DNA from: Synergistaceae bacterium
GTDB taxonomy: Bacteria > Synergistota > Synergistia > Synergistales > Aminobacteriaceae
Assembly: GCA_031270755.1 (NCBI GenBank)
Contig: JAISWV010000008.1
Coordinates: 1 to 14,553 of the forward strand
DNA: 14,553 nucleotides
Direction of reading: 5' to 3'
A model generated the notes under the pieces. The model worked only from the letters and a program-made list of their open reading frames with translations. It had not been told where the DNA came from and did not search any database. The translations under genes and the position numbers were made by a program. The stretch's first letter is position 1. Each line of letters opens with the position of its first letter. Below, piece by piece: positions 1-9,493 of the stretch.

Positions 1-924
1 TCTCTTTCTGTGCTGACAAGCGACGACGTGACCTTCTCCGTCGTGTACACGGATCCGCTCGTGAGCAGCGACATAGCAGAGGTAAGGCGCTTGCTCCGGA
101 TCGCTTACGACAGGGCCCGCGCCAAACTCTCGGAGGATCCGTCCTTCATTGTCGCTGCTTTCCCCATCGTGACGGAGGTGGGGGGAGCGGCCCTATTGAG
201 GGAGCTCGATAACCTATGCGGCGGAATCCCCATATTCGGCCTTTTGGCCACCGACCAGCTGCTGAGATTCGAGTCGAGCTTTACGATCTGGAACGGCGAG
301 AGTCATCAGCTCTCGCTGGCGATGATCCTGATGCAGGGAAACGTCAACCCCAAATTCCATATCACGGCGTTTCCAGAGAAAAATGTTCAAAAGCGGAAAG
401 CGATCATCACCGAGTCGGATGATTGCCTGCTCAAAAAGGTCAACGACATGGTGTTTGTGGAGTACCTGGCGACTCTGGGTCTGACCAAAAAAGACACCAT
501 TGAAATGATGGGTTCCGTGCCGCTTCTGGTGGACTACGGATCCGGAACGAAGCCCGTGGCCATTGGAATCTACAAAATCACTCCCGAGGGGTACGCCTTG
601 TGCGGCGGTGAAATGCCGGCGGGAGCAAGCCTTTCCATCGGCTTGATCGATTACGAGGGCATCATGGAAACCGCGGAGCTCTCCGTCAAAAACGTGAAAA
701 ACCGGGACGAGATCAAGGGAGTTCTCATGTTTCCCTGCTCGTCCCGCGCTCAAATGATCAGCCCCAACTCCATGGACGAGATGAAAAAGGTCCTGGGCGT
801 TCTCGGCACGGAGACGCCGTATATGCTTTGTTACAGCGGAGGAGAGGTCTGCCCTATTTACGGCGAGGACGGTAAAACCTATAACCGTTTTCATAATTAT
901 ACTTTTGCGGCGTGCGTTTTTTGA
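1..924 (+). CDS. FIST-domain sensory protein, 5' end cut off by the window edge
   Basis: The reading frame is open to base 1, so the visible 307 codons are the C-terminal part of a protein that is usually about 380-400 residues. A GTG at 10 is in frame, but nothing marks it as the true start. The last half matches the FIST_C pattern: a YSGGEVCPIYGEDGK stretch and an NRFHNYTFAACVF tail are typical of the end of FIST proteins. The part before it (GGIPIFGLLATDQ and the following strands) fits FIST_N. FIST domains are predicted small-ligand sensors that work with signal-transduction proteins; the ligand is unknown. No membrane segment is visible. The stop lies 51 bases before the ATG of a hybrid histidine kinase, so the kinase is the likely partner and the two are probably co-transcribed. 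Family assignment is firm; function is inferred. Confidence 0.85.
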   Translation, partial: SLSVLTSDDVTFSVVYTDPLVSSDIAEVRRLLRIAYDRARAKLSEDPSFIVAAFPIVTEVGGAALLRELDNLCGGIPIFGLLATDQLLRFESSFTIWNGESHQLSLAMILMQGNVNPKFHITAFPEKNVQKRKAIITESDDCLLKKVNDMVFVEYLATLGLTKKDTIEMMGSVPLLVDYGSGTKPVAIGIYKITPEGYALCGGEMPAGASLSIGLIDYEGIMETAELSVKNVKNRDEIKGVLMFPCSSRAQMISPNSMDEMKKVLGVLGTETPYMLCYSGGEVCPIYGEDGKTYNRFHNYTFAACVF

Positions 925-975
925 TGGGCACTCTTTGACAGATGCCGTAGGAAATCGTTGGGATGGTGTTTCGGA

Positions 976-3183
976 ATGACGAATGAGAGCGGCAGCGAAA
1001 AGACCCAAGCGCTCACGGAGGAGGAAAATGACTCCCGCGCTTTGATTGACAGCCTGAAACAACAGGTGGAGGCCCTGCAAAAAAGCGAGATGAAGCTCGG
1101 TCGTCAGCTCAAGCGGCTGCAGGACACCGTGGAGCGGGATAAAACCGTGGCCGTGACAAGGACCAGCCTCGCCGCCGTGCTCTCGGACGAACAAAAAAAA
1201 CAGGAAAAGTACATGAGGCTGCTGCTTGAAAACAGCCCGGACCTCATCATTCTTTTCGACAACTACGGCAAGTTTTCTTACTGCACCGACGCTTTTTTGC
1301 GCATAACCGGAATCGCCGGCTTCGGCCTGATAAACGGCAGGACGTTTAAAGAGGTCTTCAAGCGTTTCGCCGCCAGCGCATGGATCGATCGGTTGTACGG
1401 TATTCTCCTGGACGCCATGAGGAAAAAGGAATCCATTTCCTTCGAGGAAAGCGTCGACTTCAGCAAGAAGGGCAATTTGCGCAGATACGAGATTCACTTT
1501 ACGCCCATGACGGACGAAGCCGGCAGCCTGGAGGGCGCCATGATGTTGCTGCACGACATAACCGACGTGGAGCGGGCCAGGGAAGAAGCCGAACGAGCCA
1601 GCGCGGCCAAGTCGGAGTTCCTGGCCAACATGAGTCACGAGATGCGCACCCCCATGAACGCCATCATCGGCATGACGAGCATCGCGCGGTCGTCGTCCGG
1701 CATCGAGAAAAAAGACTACTGCCTCGGCAAGATCGACGACGCCTCCAACCACCTGCTGGGCGTCATCAACGACATTCTGGACATGTCGAAAATCGAGGCG
1801 AACAAATTCGACCTTTCCTATACCGAGTTCAACTTCGAAAAGATGCTGATGAAGATGGCAAACGTCATCAACTTCCGGGTGGACGAAAAACACCAGATCT
1901 TTCACGTTCAAATGGACAAAAATATTCCGCGCACCATCATTTGCGACGAGCAGCGGCTCAGCCAGGTGATCGCGAACCTTTTGTCCAACGCCGTGAAGTT
2001 CACCCCGGAAAACGGCGCCATTACCCTGAGGGCGCGCGAGGTCAGCGAAGAAAACGACGACTGCGTTTTTCAGATCGAGGTCATCGACACGGGCATCGGA
2101 ATCACGGAAGAGCAGAAGGCCCGGCTGTTCCACTCCTTCGAGCAGGCCGACAGCAGCACGTCCCGTAAATTCGGAGGGACGGGGCTCGGTCTGGCCATCT
2201 CCAAACGGATTGTGGAGATGATGAACGGCTCGATCTGGGTCGAGTCGGAACCGGGAAAGGGCTCCACCTTCGCGTTCCGCTTCCACGCGCTGCAGGGGGA
2301 CTCGGAACAAAGCGAAAGCCTTTTGGCTCCCGGCGTCAACTGGAACAATATTCGGGTGCTGGCGGTGGACGATTCGTGGGAGATCAGAGAGTACTTCAAA
2401 GACATCGCCGAGCGTCTCGGAATCACCTGCGACGTTGCCTCGGGCGGAGTCGAGGCGTGCCGGCACATTGAAGAATCGGGCCCTTACGATATCTACTTCA
2501 TCGACTGGAAAATGCCCGGCATGAACGGCATCGAACTGTCCCGGCGCATCAACGAATATGGGGCCGACAAATCGGTGATCATCATGATTTCCGCCACGGA
2601 TTGGAACCTTATCGAAAACGAGGCCCGAGAGGTGGGGGTCAGAAAATTCATTCAGAAACCTCTCTTCGCCTCAGCCATAGCGGACTGCATCAACCAGTGT
2701 CTCGGCACGGACCCCGGCGACTTGAGCAAAAACGAGGGACAGAACAACACCGACTGTTTTGCCGGCTGTAAGCTCATGCTGGTGGAGGACGTGGAGATCA
2801 ACCGGGAGATTTTGATTTCGGTGCTGGAGCCTACCGCGTTGGAAATCGTCTGCGCGGAGAACGGAGTGGAGGCCGTGGAGCTCTTCGGCTCGACGCCGGA
2901 CGACTTCGACATGATTTTTATGGACGTCCACATGCCCGAAATGGACGGCTACGAAGCGACGCGCCTCATCCGGGCCATGGAGTTCGAGAAAGCGAGGGAA
3001 ATTCCCATCGTTGCAATGACGGCCAACGTCTTCCGAGAGGACATCGAAAAGTGCCTTGCCGCGGGTATGAACGACCACGTCGGAAAACCGTTGAATTTTG
3101 AAGAGGTCATGCAAAAACTGCGGCGGTATTTGCCGGACAAACAAAAAACGCGTCATTCCGAGGCGGCCGCCCGCGAGGTGTAA
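976..3183 (+). CDS. Soluble hybrid histidine kinase (PAS-HisKA-HATPase-REC-REC)
   Basis: This is a 735-residue kinase with no membrane segment, so it should be cytoplasmic. Order from the ATG: a charged coiled coil (about 15-70), a PAS domain (about 75-200, ENSPDLIILFDNYGKFSY), and HisKA with the phospho-acceptor H221 in NMSHEMRTPMNAIIG. The ATPase domain carries the N-box (N338 in NLLSNAVKF), DTGIG (371-375) and GGTGLGL (400-406). The first receiver has D510 in FIDWKMPGMNG and a later KP. The second has D650 in FMDVHMPEMDG and a KPL near the end. All catalytic residues look intact. No Hpt domain is present, so phosphate would have to pass to a separate Hpt protein, or the receivers act in feedback. 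Start is uncertain: ATG 976 has only a weak GGATGG upstream, while an in-frame TTG at 958 has AGGA five bases before it. The FIST sensor lies just upstream. Confidence 0.93.
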   Translation: MTNESGSEKTQALTEEENDSRALIDSLKQQVEALQKSEMKLGRQLKRLQDTVERDKTVAVTRTSLAAVLSDEQKKQEKYMRLLLENSPDLIILFDNYGKFSYCTDAFLRITGIAGFGLINGRTFKEVFKRFAASAWIDRLYGILLDAMRKKESISFEESVDFSKKGNLRRYEIHFTPMTDEAGSLEGAMMLLHDITDVERAREEAERASAAKSEFLANMSHEMRTPMNAIIGMTSIARSSSGIEKKDYCLGKIDDASNHLLGVINDILDMSKIEANKFDLSYTEFNFEKMLMKMANVINFRVDEKHQIFHVQMDKNIPRTIICDEQRLSQVIANLLSNAVKFTPENGAITLRAREVSEENDDCVFQIEVIDTGIGITEEQKARLFHSFEQADSSTSRKFGGTGLGLAISKRIVEMMNGSIWVESEPGKGSTFAFRFHALQGDSEQSESLLAPGVNWNNIRVLAVDDSWEIREYFKDIAERLGITCDVASGGVEACRHIEESGPYDIYFIDWKMPGMNGIELSRRINEYGADKSVIIMISATDWNLIENEAREVGVRKFIQKPLFASAIADCINQCLGTDPGDLSKNEGQNNTDCFAGCKLMLVEDVEINREILISVLEPTALEIVCAENGVEAVELFGSTPDDFDMIFMDVHMPEMDGYEATRLIRAMEFEKAREIPIVAMTANVFREDIEKCLAAGMNDHVGKPLNFEEVMQKLRRYLPDKQKTRHSEAAAREV

Positions 3184-3218
3184 GGCTCAGACCGCAAACG
3201 TCCGCCTCACTCTCCGAG

Positions 3219-3224
3219 TATAAT
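3219..3224 (+). promoter_or_regulatory. Candidate -10 box for nadK-recN
   Basis: A perfect TATAAT lies 43 bases before the nadK ATG, in the 84-base gap after the kinase. No good TTGACA is seen 16-18 bases upstream (AAACGT at the 17-base position) and there is no TG extension, so it would need help from an activator or be a weak promoter. No terminator is visible after the kinase, so read-through into nadK is also possible. Confidence 0.4.
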
Positions 3225-3267
3225 CTTTCACGAAACACAATCACGGGAGAATCGAGAGAGGTTTGCA

Positions 3268-4143
3268 ATGAAAAATTTGGGAATGATCATCAACACACAC
3301 AAACCCAAGGCCATCGAAATGGCGCGCCGCCTGCTTCGGTGGTGCAAGGAAGCGGGGGTTCCTCTTTTGCTGCCGCCTCACGAGGCCTCCGTCTTGGCGG
3401 CCGAGGGGCTTTCTGACGACGAGTGGCTCAAAACCGTGGCCGTCGCTATCGTTGTCGGCGGCGACGGCACTTTTTTGCGCGCCAGCCGCTACATCATGGA
3501 GGCAGGCATTCCTCTTTACGGGATCAACTTGGGGCATTTGGGTTTTCTCGCGTCCGGCAAGCCGGAAGAGGCGGAACGGGACCTGGAGCGCATCGTCAAG
3601 GGCGAATACGAATTGCTGGAGCGCCCCCTTCTGCACTGCACGCTTTTTCGCGACGGGGCACCGCTCCACAAAATATACGCCCTGAACGACGTGGTGCTGA
3701 CGAAAAACGCCATCGCGCGCCTGCTGCATATAGAGGTCCGTTTCAACGACAAATTTTTCGGAATCCTGCCCGCGGACGGGATCATCATCTCGTCCCCGAC
3801 AGGCTCCACGGCCTACGCGCTTTCCGCCGGAGGCCCCATCCTGCCTCCTCACATGGAGAGCATGCTACTGGCCCCCATATGCGCCCATACCCTTTACTCG
3901 CGCCCGCTGCTGGCCGCCTCGGAGGATACGATCACGCTGATTCCCCGGGGCGGAGCACGAGACATCACTTTGACCCAGGACGGGCAACTGGCGTACGAAA
4001 TTTTGCCGGGGGAATGCATCGAGATCTCCCTGTCGAAAGACCGTGTGATCCGCACGATCTCCATGCCCGACAGGACGTTTCTCGACTTGGTGCAGGAAAA
4101 ACTGGGCTGGGGGCAGAGCGTCGTCATCTTGGACAAGGAGTGA
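3268..4143 (+). CDS. nadK: NAD kinase (NADP synthesis)
   Basis: The product phosphorylates NAD to NADP in the cytoplasm and is the usual sole source of NADP. It has 291 residues, normal for bacterial NadK. Seen directly: the GGDGT nucleotide-binding motif at residues 64-68, the N140-D141 pair of the NE/ND motif in ALNDVVL, and the glycine-rich loop SSPTGSTAYALSAGGP starting at about residue 175. The N-terminal half is a Rossmann-like fold and the C-terminal half is beta-rich. Start is ATG 3268, with a GAGAGAG ribosome-binding site at 3255-3261. The stop is 10 bases before recN, and the two are probably one transcript. In many Firmicutes nadK and recN are close neighbours with argR between them; here argR is absent from the gap. 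Confidence 0.96.
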   Translation: MKNLGMIINTHKPKAIEMARRLLRWCKEAGVPLLLPPHEASVLAAEGLSDDEWLKTVAVAIVVGGDGTFLRASRYIMEAGIPLYGINLGHLGFLASGKPEEAERDLERIVKGEYELLERPLLHCTLFRDGAPLHKIYALNDVVLTKNAIARLLHIEVRFNDKFFGILPADGIIISSPTGSTAYALSAGGPILPPHMESMLLAPICAHTLYSRPLLAASEDTITLIPRGGARDITLTQDGQLAYEILPGECIEISLSKDRVIRTISMPDRTFLDLVQEKLGWGQSVVILDKE

Positions 4144-4153
4144 ACCCTATACC

Positions 4154-5797
4154 GTGCTGGAGCGACTCTCTATCCGCAACGTAGGCGGTATCAGCCACTG
4201 CGAACTGACCTTCGAAAGCGGCTTCACCGTCGTCACCGGTGAAAGCGGGTCCGGCAAAAGCAGCATCGTCCGCGCCATAGAACTGGCCTCGGGAAAGCGC
4301 GGACAAGCGGCTCTCATCCGCGCCGGAGAAGAAGAGGCCATAGTGGACGCCGTTTTCCAAACGAACCTTTGCCTGCCCGGCCTGGAAGAGGAACAGCAGC
4401 CCGCCGAGGGAACTTTTTTTGCGAAACGCAATCTGTCACGCAGCGGGCGGGGCCGTGCGGCCCTCCAAGGAGCGCAGCTGCCCTTGGCTCTTTACGCTTC
4501 CGCCGTCGGGCGCTTGGTTCACATTCAAAGCCAGTTCGCGCAGCTGGAGCTTTTGGACGCGGACCGCCAGCTGGCCATGGTGGACTCCTGCGGAGGCCGG
4601 GAGCTGCACGCCGCTTTGCGGGAACTGCGCGACGTTTTCCAGCGAGCCCGCCTCAAAGAACGGGAGCTGAGGGACATTGCGGCCCGCCGCGGGGAAATCG
4701 AACATCGCTACGCCAACGCCTCCGAGGTCGTGCCCCTGGTGAAAAAAGTCAACCCCGCCCCGGGATTGGAGGCGTCGCTAAAGGGAGAGATCGCCGAGCT
4801 TTCCCGTCAGGTCGACGACAGAGTGAAACTGACCCAGGCTCTGGACCGCCTGACCGGCGGTTTGTCCGAGCGGGGACTCCTGGACGAGCTGACCCATGTC
4901 TGCAAAACATTGGCCGAGTGCCTGCCCCCCGAAAACGCGCAGGAATGCGTGCGCTTGTCCCGGGACGGACTGCAGAATTTCCGGGACGCAGTGGATTTGG
5001 CCCGAAAGCATGCGGACTCTCCCGAAGCCCTGTCGCAAGAAATGGAAGCCCTGGAGCAGCGCCTGGGGTCCCTTCGCAAGCTCAAACGCTTGGCCGGGGC
5101 GAAAAACGAGGAAGACCTGCTGGCGTACTGCCGTGGAGCCGCGGAGGGCTTGGCGTGGCTGGAAGAAAGCTACGAACGGCTGGACAAGCTCACGAGGGAA
5201 GCGCGGGAACTGCGGCGGCAGGCCAGCCAATTGGCTTTGGCGATACGCGGGGAGCGTAAGCGCGCCGCGGATATTTTGGAAAAGAGAGTCAACGTCCTTT
5301 TCCAGGATTTGGCGATGGAGGGAATCGGCTTTTCGATACGTTTCGCCGAGCTGCCCAAGCTTCGACGCGACGGCGCCGATGGGGTGGAGTTCACCCTTTT
5401 TACGGACAAACGAAGCGGCAGGGTCGACAAAATCGCCTCGGGGGGAGAACTGAGCCGCCTGCTCTTGGCCCTGCAGCTTTCGCTGCCCGACGAGTGGCTA
5501 CCCCCGACTCTTGTCTTCGACGAGGTCGAGGCCGGCTTGGGAGGAAAGGCCGCCGTGCTCTCCGGGCTCAAGCTTCAAGAGCTGTCGCAGAGGTGTCAGG
5601 TGCTCCTAGTCACCCACGAAGCGTCCATCGCCGCACTGGGCGACCTCCACTACGTGATGCGCAAACAAGGCGGAGAGTCTCACGCCCTGAAGGTCGAGAA
5701 AGAGGAACGCATCCGCGAACTCGCCCGTATGCTCTCCGGCAACCCGGACCTCCCCGAAGCCCAGGAGCACGCCAGGCGTTTGCTGCAGCGGCAATGA
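4154..5797 (+). CDS. recN: DNA repair protein RecN (SMC-like ATPase)
   Basis: RecN is an SMC-family ATPase that acts early at DNA double-strand breaks. The 547 residues match the family length of about 550. Seen: Walker A GESGSGKS at 29-36 (the family usually has GETGAGKS), a long charged and leucine-rich middle (about 150-390) expected to form the coiled coil, the ABC signature SGGELS at 429-434, and Walker B LVFDE at 453-457 followed by VEAGLGG. After this comes a switch histidine region, LLVTHEASIAALGD. Start is GTG 4154; the upstream AAGGAG at 4135-4140 overlaps the end of nadK and is 13 bases away, a rather long spacing, but no other in-frame start is close. The middle part looks divergent, but the three ATPase motifs are all present. 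Confidence 0.93.
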   Translation: MLERLSIRNVGGISHCELTFESGFTVVTGESGSGKSSIVRAIELASGKRGQAALIRAGEEEAIVDAVFQTNLCLPGLEEEQQPAEGTFFAKRNLSRSGRGRAALQGAQLPLALYASAVGRLVHIQSQFAQLELLDADRQLAMVDSCGGRELHAALRELRDVFQRARLKERELRDIAARRGEIEHRYANASEVVPLVKKVNPAPGLEASLKGEIAELSRQVDDRVKLTQALDRLTGGLSERGLLDELTHVCKTLAECLPPENAQECVRLSRDGLQNFRDAVDLARKHADSPEALSQEMEALEQRLGSLRKLKRLAGAKNEEDLLAYCRGAAEGLAWLEESYERLDKLTREARELRRQASQLALAIRGERKRAADILEKRVNVLFQDLAMEGIGFSIRFAELPKLRRDGADGVEFTLFTDKRSGRVDKIASGGELSRLLLALQLSLPDEWLPPTLVFDEVEAGLGGKAAVLSGLKLQELSQRCQVLLVTHEASIAALGDLHYVMRKQGGESHALKVEKEERIRELARMLSGNPDLPEAQEHARRLLQRQ

Positions 5798-5827
5798 AAC
5801 AATACACAATAAATAATAAATCCTTGA

Positions 5828-5844
5828 CCGCGACGCCGGCGCGG
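5828..5844 (+). terminator. Possible weak terminator after recN
   Basis: A GC-only 5-bp stem CCGCG/CGCGG with a 7-base loop lies about 30 bases after the recN stop. A run of five T follows six bases later (5850-5854), followed by CC. The T tract is offset and short, so termination here would be partial. The hairpin also lies just in front of the promoter of the next gene. Confidence 0.3.
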
Positions 5845-5860
5845 GAAGGTTTTTCCTTTA

Positions 5861-5869
5861 TGGTATAAT
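5861..5869 (+). promoter_or_regulatory. Extended -10 promoter for the LysM-M23 gene
   Basis: TGGTATAAT is a perfect extended -10 element (TG, one base, TATAAT). The -35 region at the normal distance is poor, which extended -10 promoters tolerate. The expected transcript start is near 5876, giving a leader of about 90 bases. The leader contains a 6-bp hairpin TGTGAA/TTCACA at 5923-5942. Confidence 0.6.
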
Positions 5870-5969
5870 GCGTATTGTATGGACTTGTGTGCTGTTTTAT
5901 CAAAGACTTTAAATTGAAATTTTGTGAAGAGTCGGTTTCACACCAGTTTTCGACGCGGGAGGGATGTAC

Positions 5970-7592
5970 TTGAAAACATCCAAACGAAAAAAAGTATCCT
6001 CGCTCAGGGAAATTCGTTGGGGATTCGGCCTTTTGGTATTTTTGATGTTGGGCTTGTCCGTGTTTCTCACCATATCGGCGGAGAGTCGTTTTTCTGGAGT
6101 CGCTTGGGGCAACTTGATGGATAGAAACGACGAAAGTATCTCACAAGACGGTTTTATAGTCGTGGACCTCAGCGATATCGTGGACATCGAGATGGAGCGA
6201 AGAGCGGAGGCCGCCTCTATGCAGGGCGCGGCGTTTGCAGGTTCTTTGACAGATGGAAAGGACTCGGACAAGACGAGGAATTTTCGGGCTTTGTCTCTTC
6301 CGGGAGAAGTAGACGCGTTTTCCACATTACCCAAAGTCGAAAGCACGGATTTAGGCCTCCCCTCTTCCGCTATGGTGTCTTTGACGCTTCCTATGCTCCT
6401 CGACGAGCCTACGGGAGACTTTGGGCCGCTGCCCAGAGACCTGGCGGATTTCGAGTCCATCATCCTCAACACGACGGAGGACGGAATGCGTTTGCCGGAC
6501 GATTCCCTGGAAGACCTGCCGGGCATGGAGCTTCCGGACGACGACATCATTCTCGCGGAGGTGGGCGTGCACTGGAAGGAGCACGTGGTCAAGCCCGGGG
6601 AGACCTTGTCGGACATCGTGCTGCAGTACGGCGGGGTAACGGCGCAGGATCTTCTCCGCGCCAACAGCTTGAAGGACGCCAATCGTTTGGCGGCGCAGCA
6701 AATCCTTCTCGTCCCCAACGGTCCCGAGTTCATCGAAGACACTCTGGAAGAGGTGCAGACCCGTAAGGGGCGGGTGGCGGCTTTGCGAGAGCAGGTGCAG
6801 CCGCTCAAAGTTCTTTCCTACGTGGTGGCGGCCGGAGACAACCTGTGGTCCATAGCGAACTCCCAAAACTTGGAGGTGGACACCCTGGTGGGGAGCAACA
6901 CCTTCAAAAATTCCGCCGTGCTGCACCCCGGCGTTGTTTTGCGCATCCCCAACCAAGACGGTATTTTTTACAAGTTCAAAAACGGGGACAAGATCCAGAA
7001 CGTTGCGAAGCGTTATCAAGTTTCCGTCGATAAAATTCGTAAAGTCAACCCCACCGTCGATCTCGTTTCCTTGAAAACGGGCAGCGAAATCTTTCTTCCA
7101 GGCGCGCGCCCCGAGGCAATCGCGGAACCTCGCGCCGCCTCCAACGCAAAAAAATCGCCGGAGGCGGCTTCCGCCAAAAACTCCAGCGGCGTGGTTCAGA
7201 AGAGCTCCCGCAGCTTCCGATGGCCGGTCATGGGCAAGATCAACAGCCCCTTTGGCTGGCGCCGTCACCCCATCACAAGACGCCGGGATTTTCACACGGG
7301 GCTCGACATCAAGGCAAGCAGAGGGACGGTCATACGCAGTTCTCGAGAGGGCCAGGTCGTCTATTCCGGCTGGATGGGCGGGTACGGCAAGGTCGTGGTC
7401 GTGGAGCACAGCGGAGGGCAGTCGACCCTTTATGCTCATTGCAGCTCGCTGCTGGTGAAGCAGGGCGCTAAAATTTCCGTGGGGCAAAACATCGCCCGCG
7501 TGGGCTCGACGGGGAGAACCACGGGACCCCACCTCCACTTCGAGGTCCGCAACGGCAACAGCCCGGTGAATCCGTTGCAATATCTCAAATAA
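5970..7592 (+). CDS. Membrane-anchored LysM(x3)-peptidase M23 cell-wall hydrolase
   Basis: This is a peptidoglycan-binding metallo-endopeptidase. Residues are counted from the in-frame ATG at 5964 (542 aa). A basic N-terminus and a hydrophobic segment (18-38) anchor it in the inner membrane or act as an uncleaved signal. An acidic, low-complexity stretch (about 50-200) follows, then LysM domains at about 206-251, 285-329 and 334-379, a short Ala/Ser/Lys linker, and the M23 domain (418-542). The zinc ligands H444 and D448 (HTGLD), H525 (HLHFEV) and the catalytic H492 (LYAHC) are all present, so the enzyme should be active. I prefer TTG 5970 as the start: the GGGAGGG at 5957-5963 sits 7 bases from it but touches the ATG at 5964. 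The gene has its own promoter and terminator. It could act directly on the cell wall or activate an amidase, as some NlpD/EnvC proteins do. Confidence 0.92.
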   Translation: MKTSKRKKVSSLREIRWGFGLLVFLMLGLSVFLTISAESRFSGVAWGNLMDRNDESISQDGFIVVDLSDIVDIEMERRAEAASMQGAAFAGSLTDGKDSDKTRNFRALSLPGEVDAFSTLPKVESTDLGLPSSAMVSLTLPMLLDEPTGDFGPLPRDLADFESIILNTTEDGMRLPDDSLEDLPGMELPDDDIILAEVGVHWKEHVVKPGETLSDIVLQYGGVTAQDLLRANSLKDANRLAAQQILLVPNGPEFIEDTLEEVQTRKGRVAALREQVQPLKVLSYVVAAGDNLWSIANSQNLEVDTLVGSNTFKNSAVLHPGVVLRIPNQDGIFYKFKNGDKIQNVAKRYQVSVDKIRKVNPTVDLVSLKTGSEIFLPGARPEAIAEPRAASNAKKSPEAASAKNSSGVVQKSSRSFRWPVMGKINSPFGWRRHPITRRRDFHTGLDIKASRGTVIRSSREGQVVYSGWMGGYGKVVVVEHSGGQSTLYAHCSSLLVKQGAKISVGQNIARVGSTGRTTGPHLHFEVRNGNSPVNPLQYLK

Positions 7593-7621
7593 CCACGTTA
7601 TCTCAGGTAAAAATACAAGCG

Positions 7622-7662
7622 CTGGACCAGAGTTTTTTTTTTCTGGTCCAGTCTTTGTTTTT
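7622..7662 (+). terminator. Strong intrinsic terminator after the LysM-M23 gene
   Basis: A perfect 10-bp stem (7622-7631 with 7642-7651, CTGGACCAGA against TCTGGTCCAG) encloses a T-rich 10-base loop. It is followed by TCTTTGTTTTT. It lies 29 bases after the stop codon. Confidence 0.9.
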
Positions 7663-7664
7663 AG

Positions 7665-9347
<1,683 letters not shown>

Positions 9348-9356
9348 AGCTCAGGA

Positions 9357-9375
9357 GGGCGGAGCCCGAATTTTT
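9357..9375 (+). terminator. Possible weak terminator after pyrG
   Basis: GGGC(GGA)GCCC lies ten bases after the pyrG stop and is followed by GAATTTTT. The stem is only 4 bp, so this is a weak candidate. An alternative GCTC/GAGC pairing overlaps it. Confidence 0.3.
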
Positions 9376-9410
9376 CTGGAGCGAAGTTTCCGCCGAAAAA
9401 CGTTCGAAGC

Positions 9411-9419
9411 TGTTAAAAT
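9411..9419 (+). promoter_or_regulatory. Candidate extended -10 promoter for the envelope cluster
   Basis: TGTTAAAAT has the TG extension and 5 of 6 matches to TATAAT, 75 bases before the TTG start of the next gene. A second, weaker option is CATAAT at 9426-9431. Neither has a clear -35. Confidence 0.4.
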
Positions 9420-9493
9420 GGAAAACATAATGAAAGAATACAGCGCGGCAGCGAAACTCTCGAACGAAAGTCATAATTGGGGAGGTATGCACA

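Noticed and set aside
935..940. Perfect TTGACA between the FIST gene and the kinase
   Set aside because: No -10-like sequence occurs 16-18 bases downstream (TTGGGA and its neighbours), so it is not supported as a promoter.
214..2466. A 750-codon open frame on the - strand
   Set aside because: It runs antisense across the end of the FIST gene and most of the kinase, both clearly coding on the + strand. Its product is rich in His, Arg and Val with no recognisable motif, as expected for a GC-rich shadow frame.
5794..5868. A 24-codon ORF starting on the recN stop (ATGA overlap)
   Set aside because: It has no ribosome-binding site and ends inside the -10 box of the next promoter, so it is probably not translated.
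5923..5942. TGTGA...TCACA resembling a CRP-type operator
   Set aside because: The half-sites are 10 bases apart instead of 6, and it lies downstream of the promoter. A leader hairpin explains it equally well.
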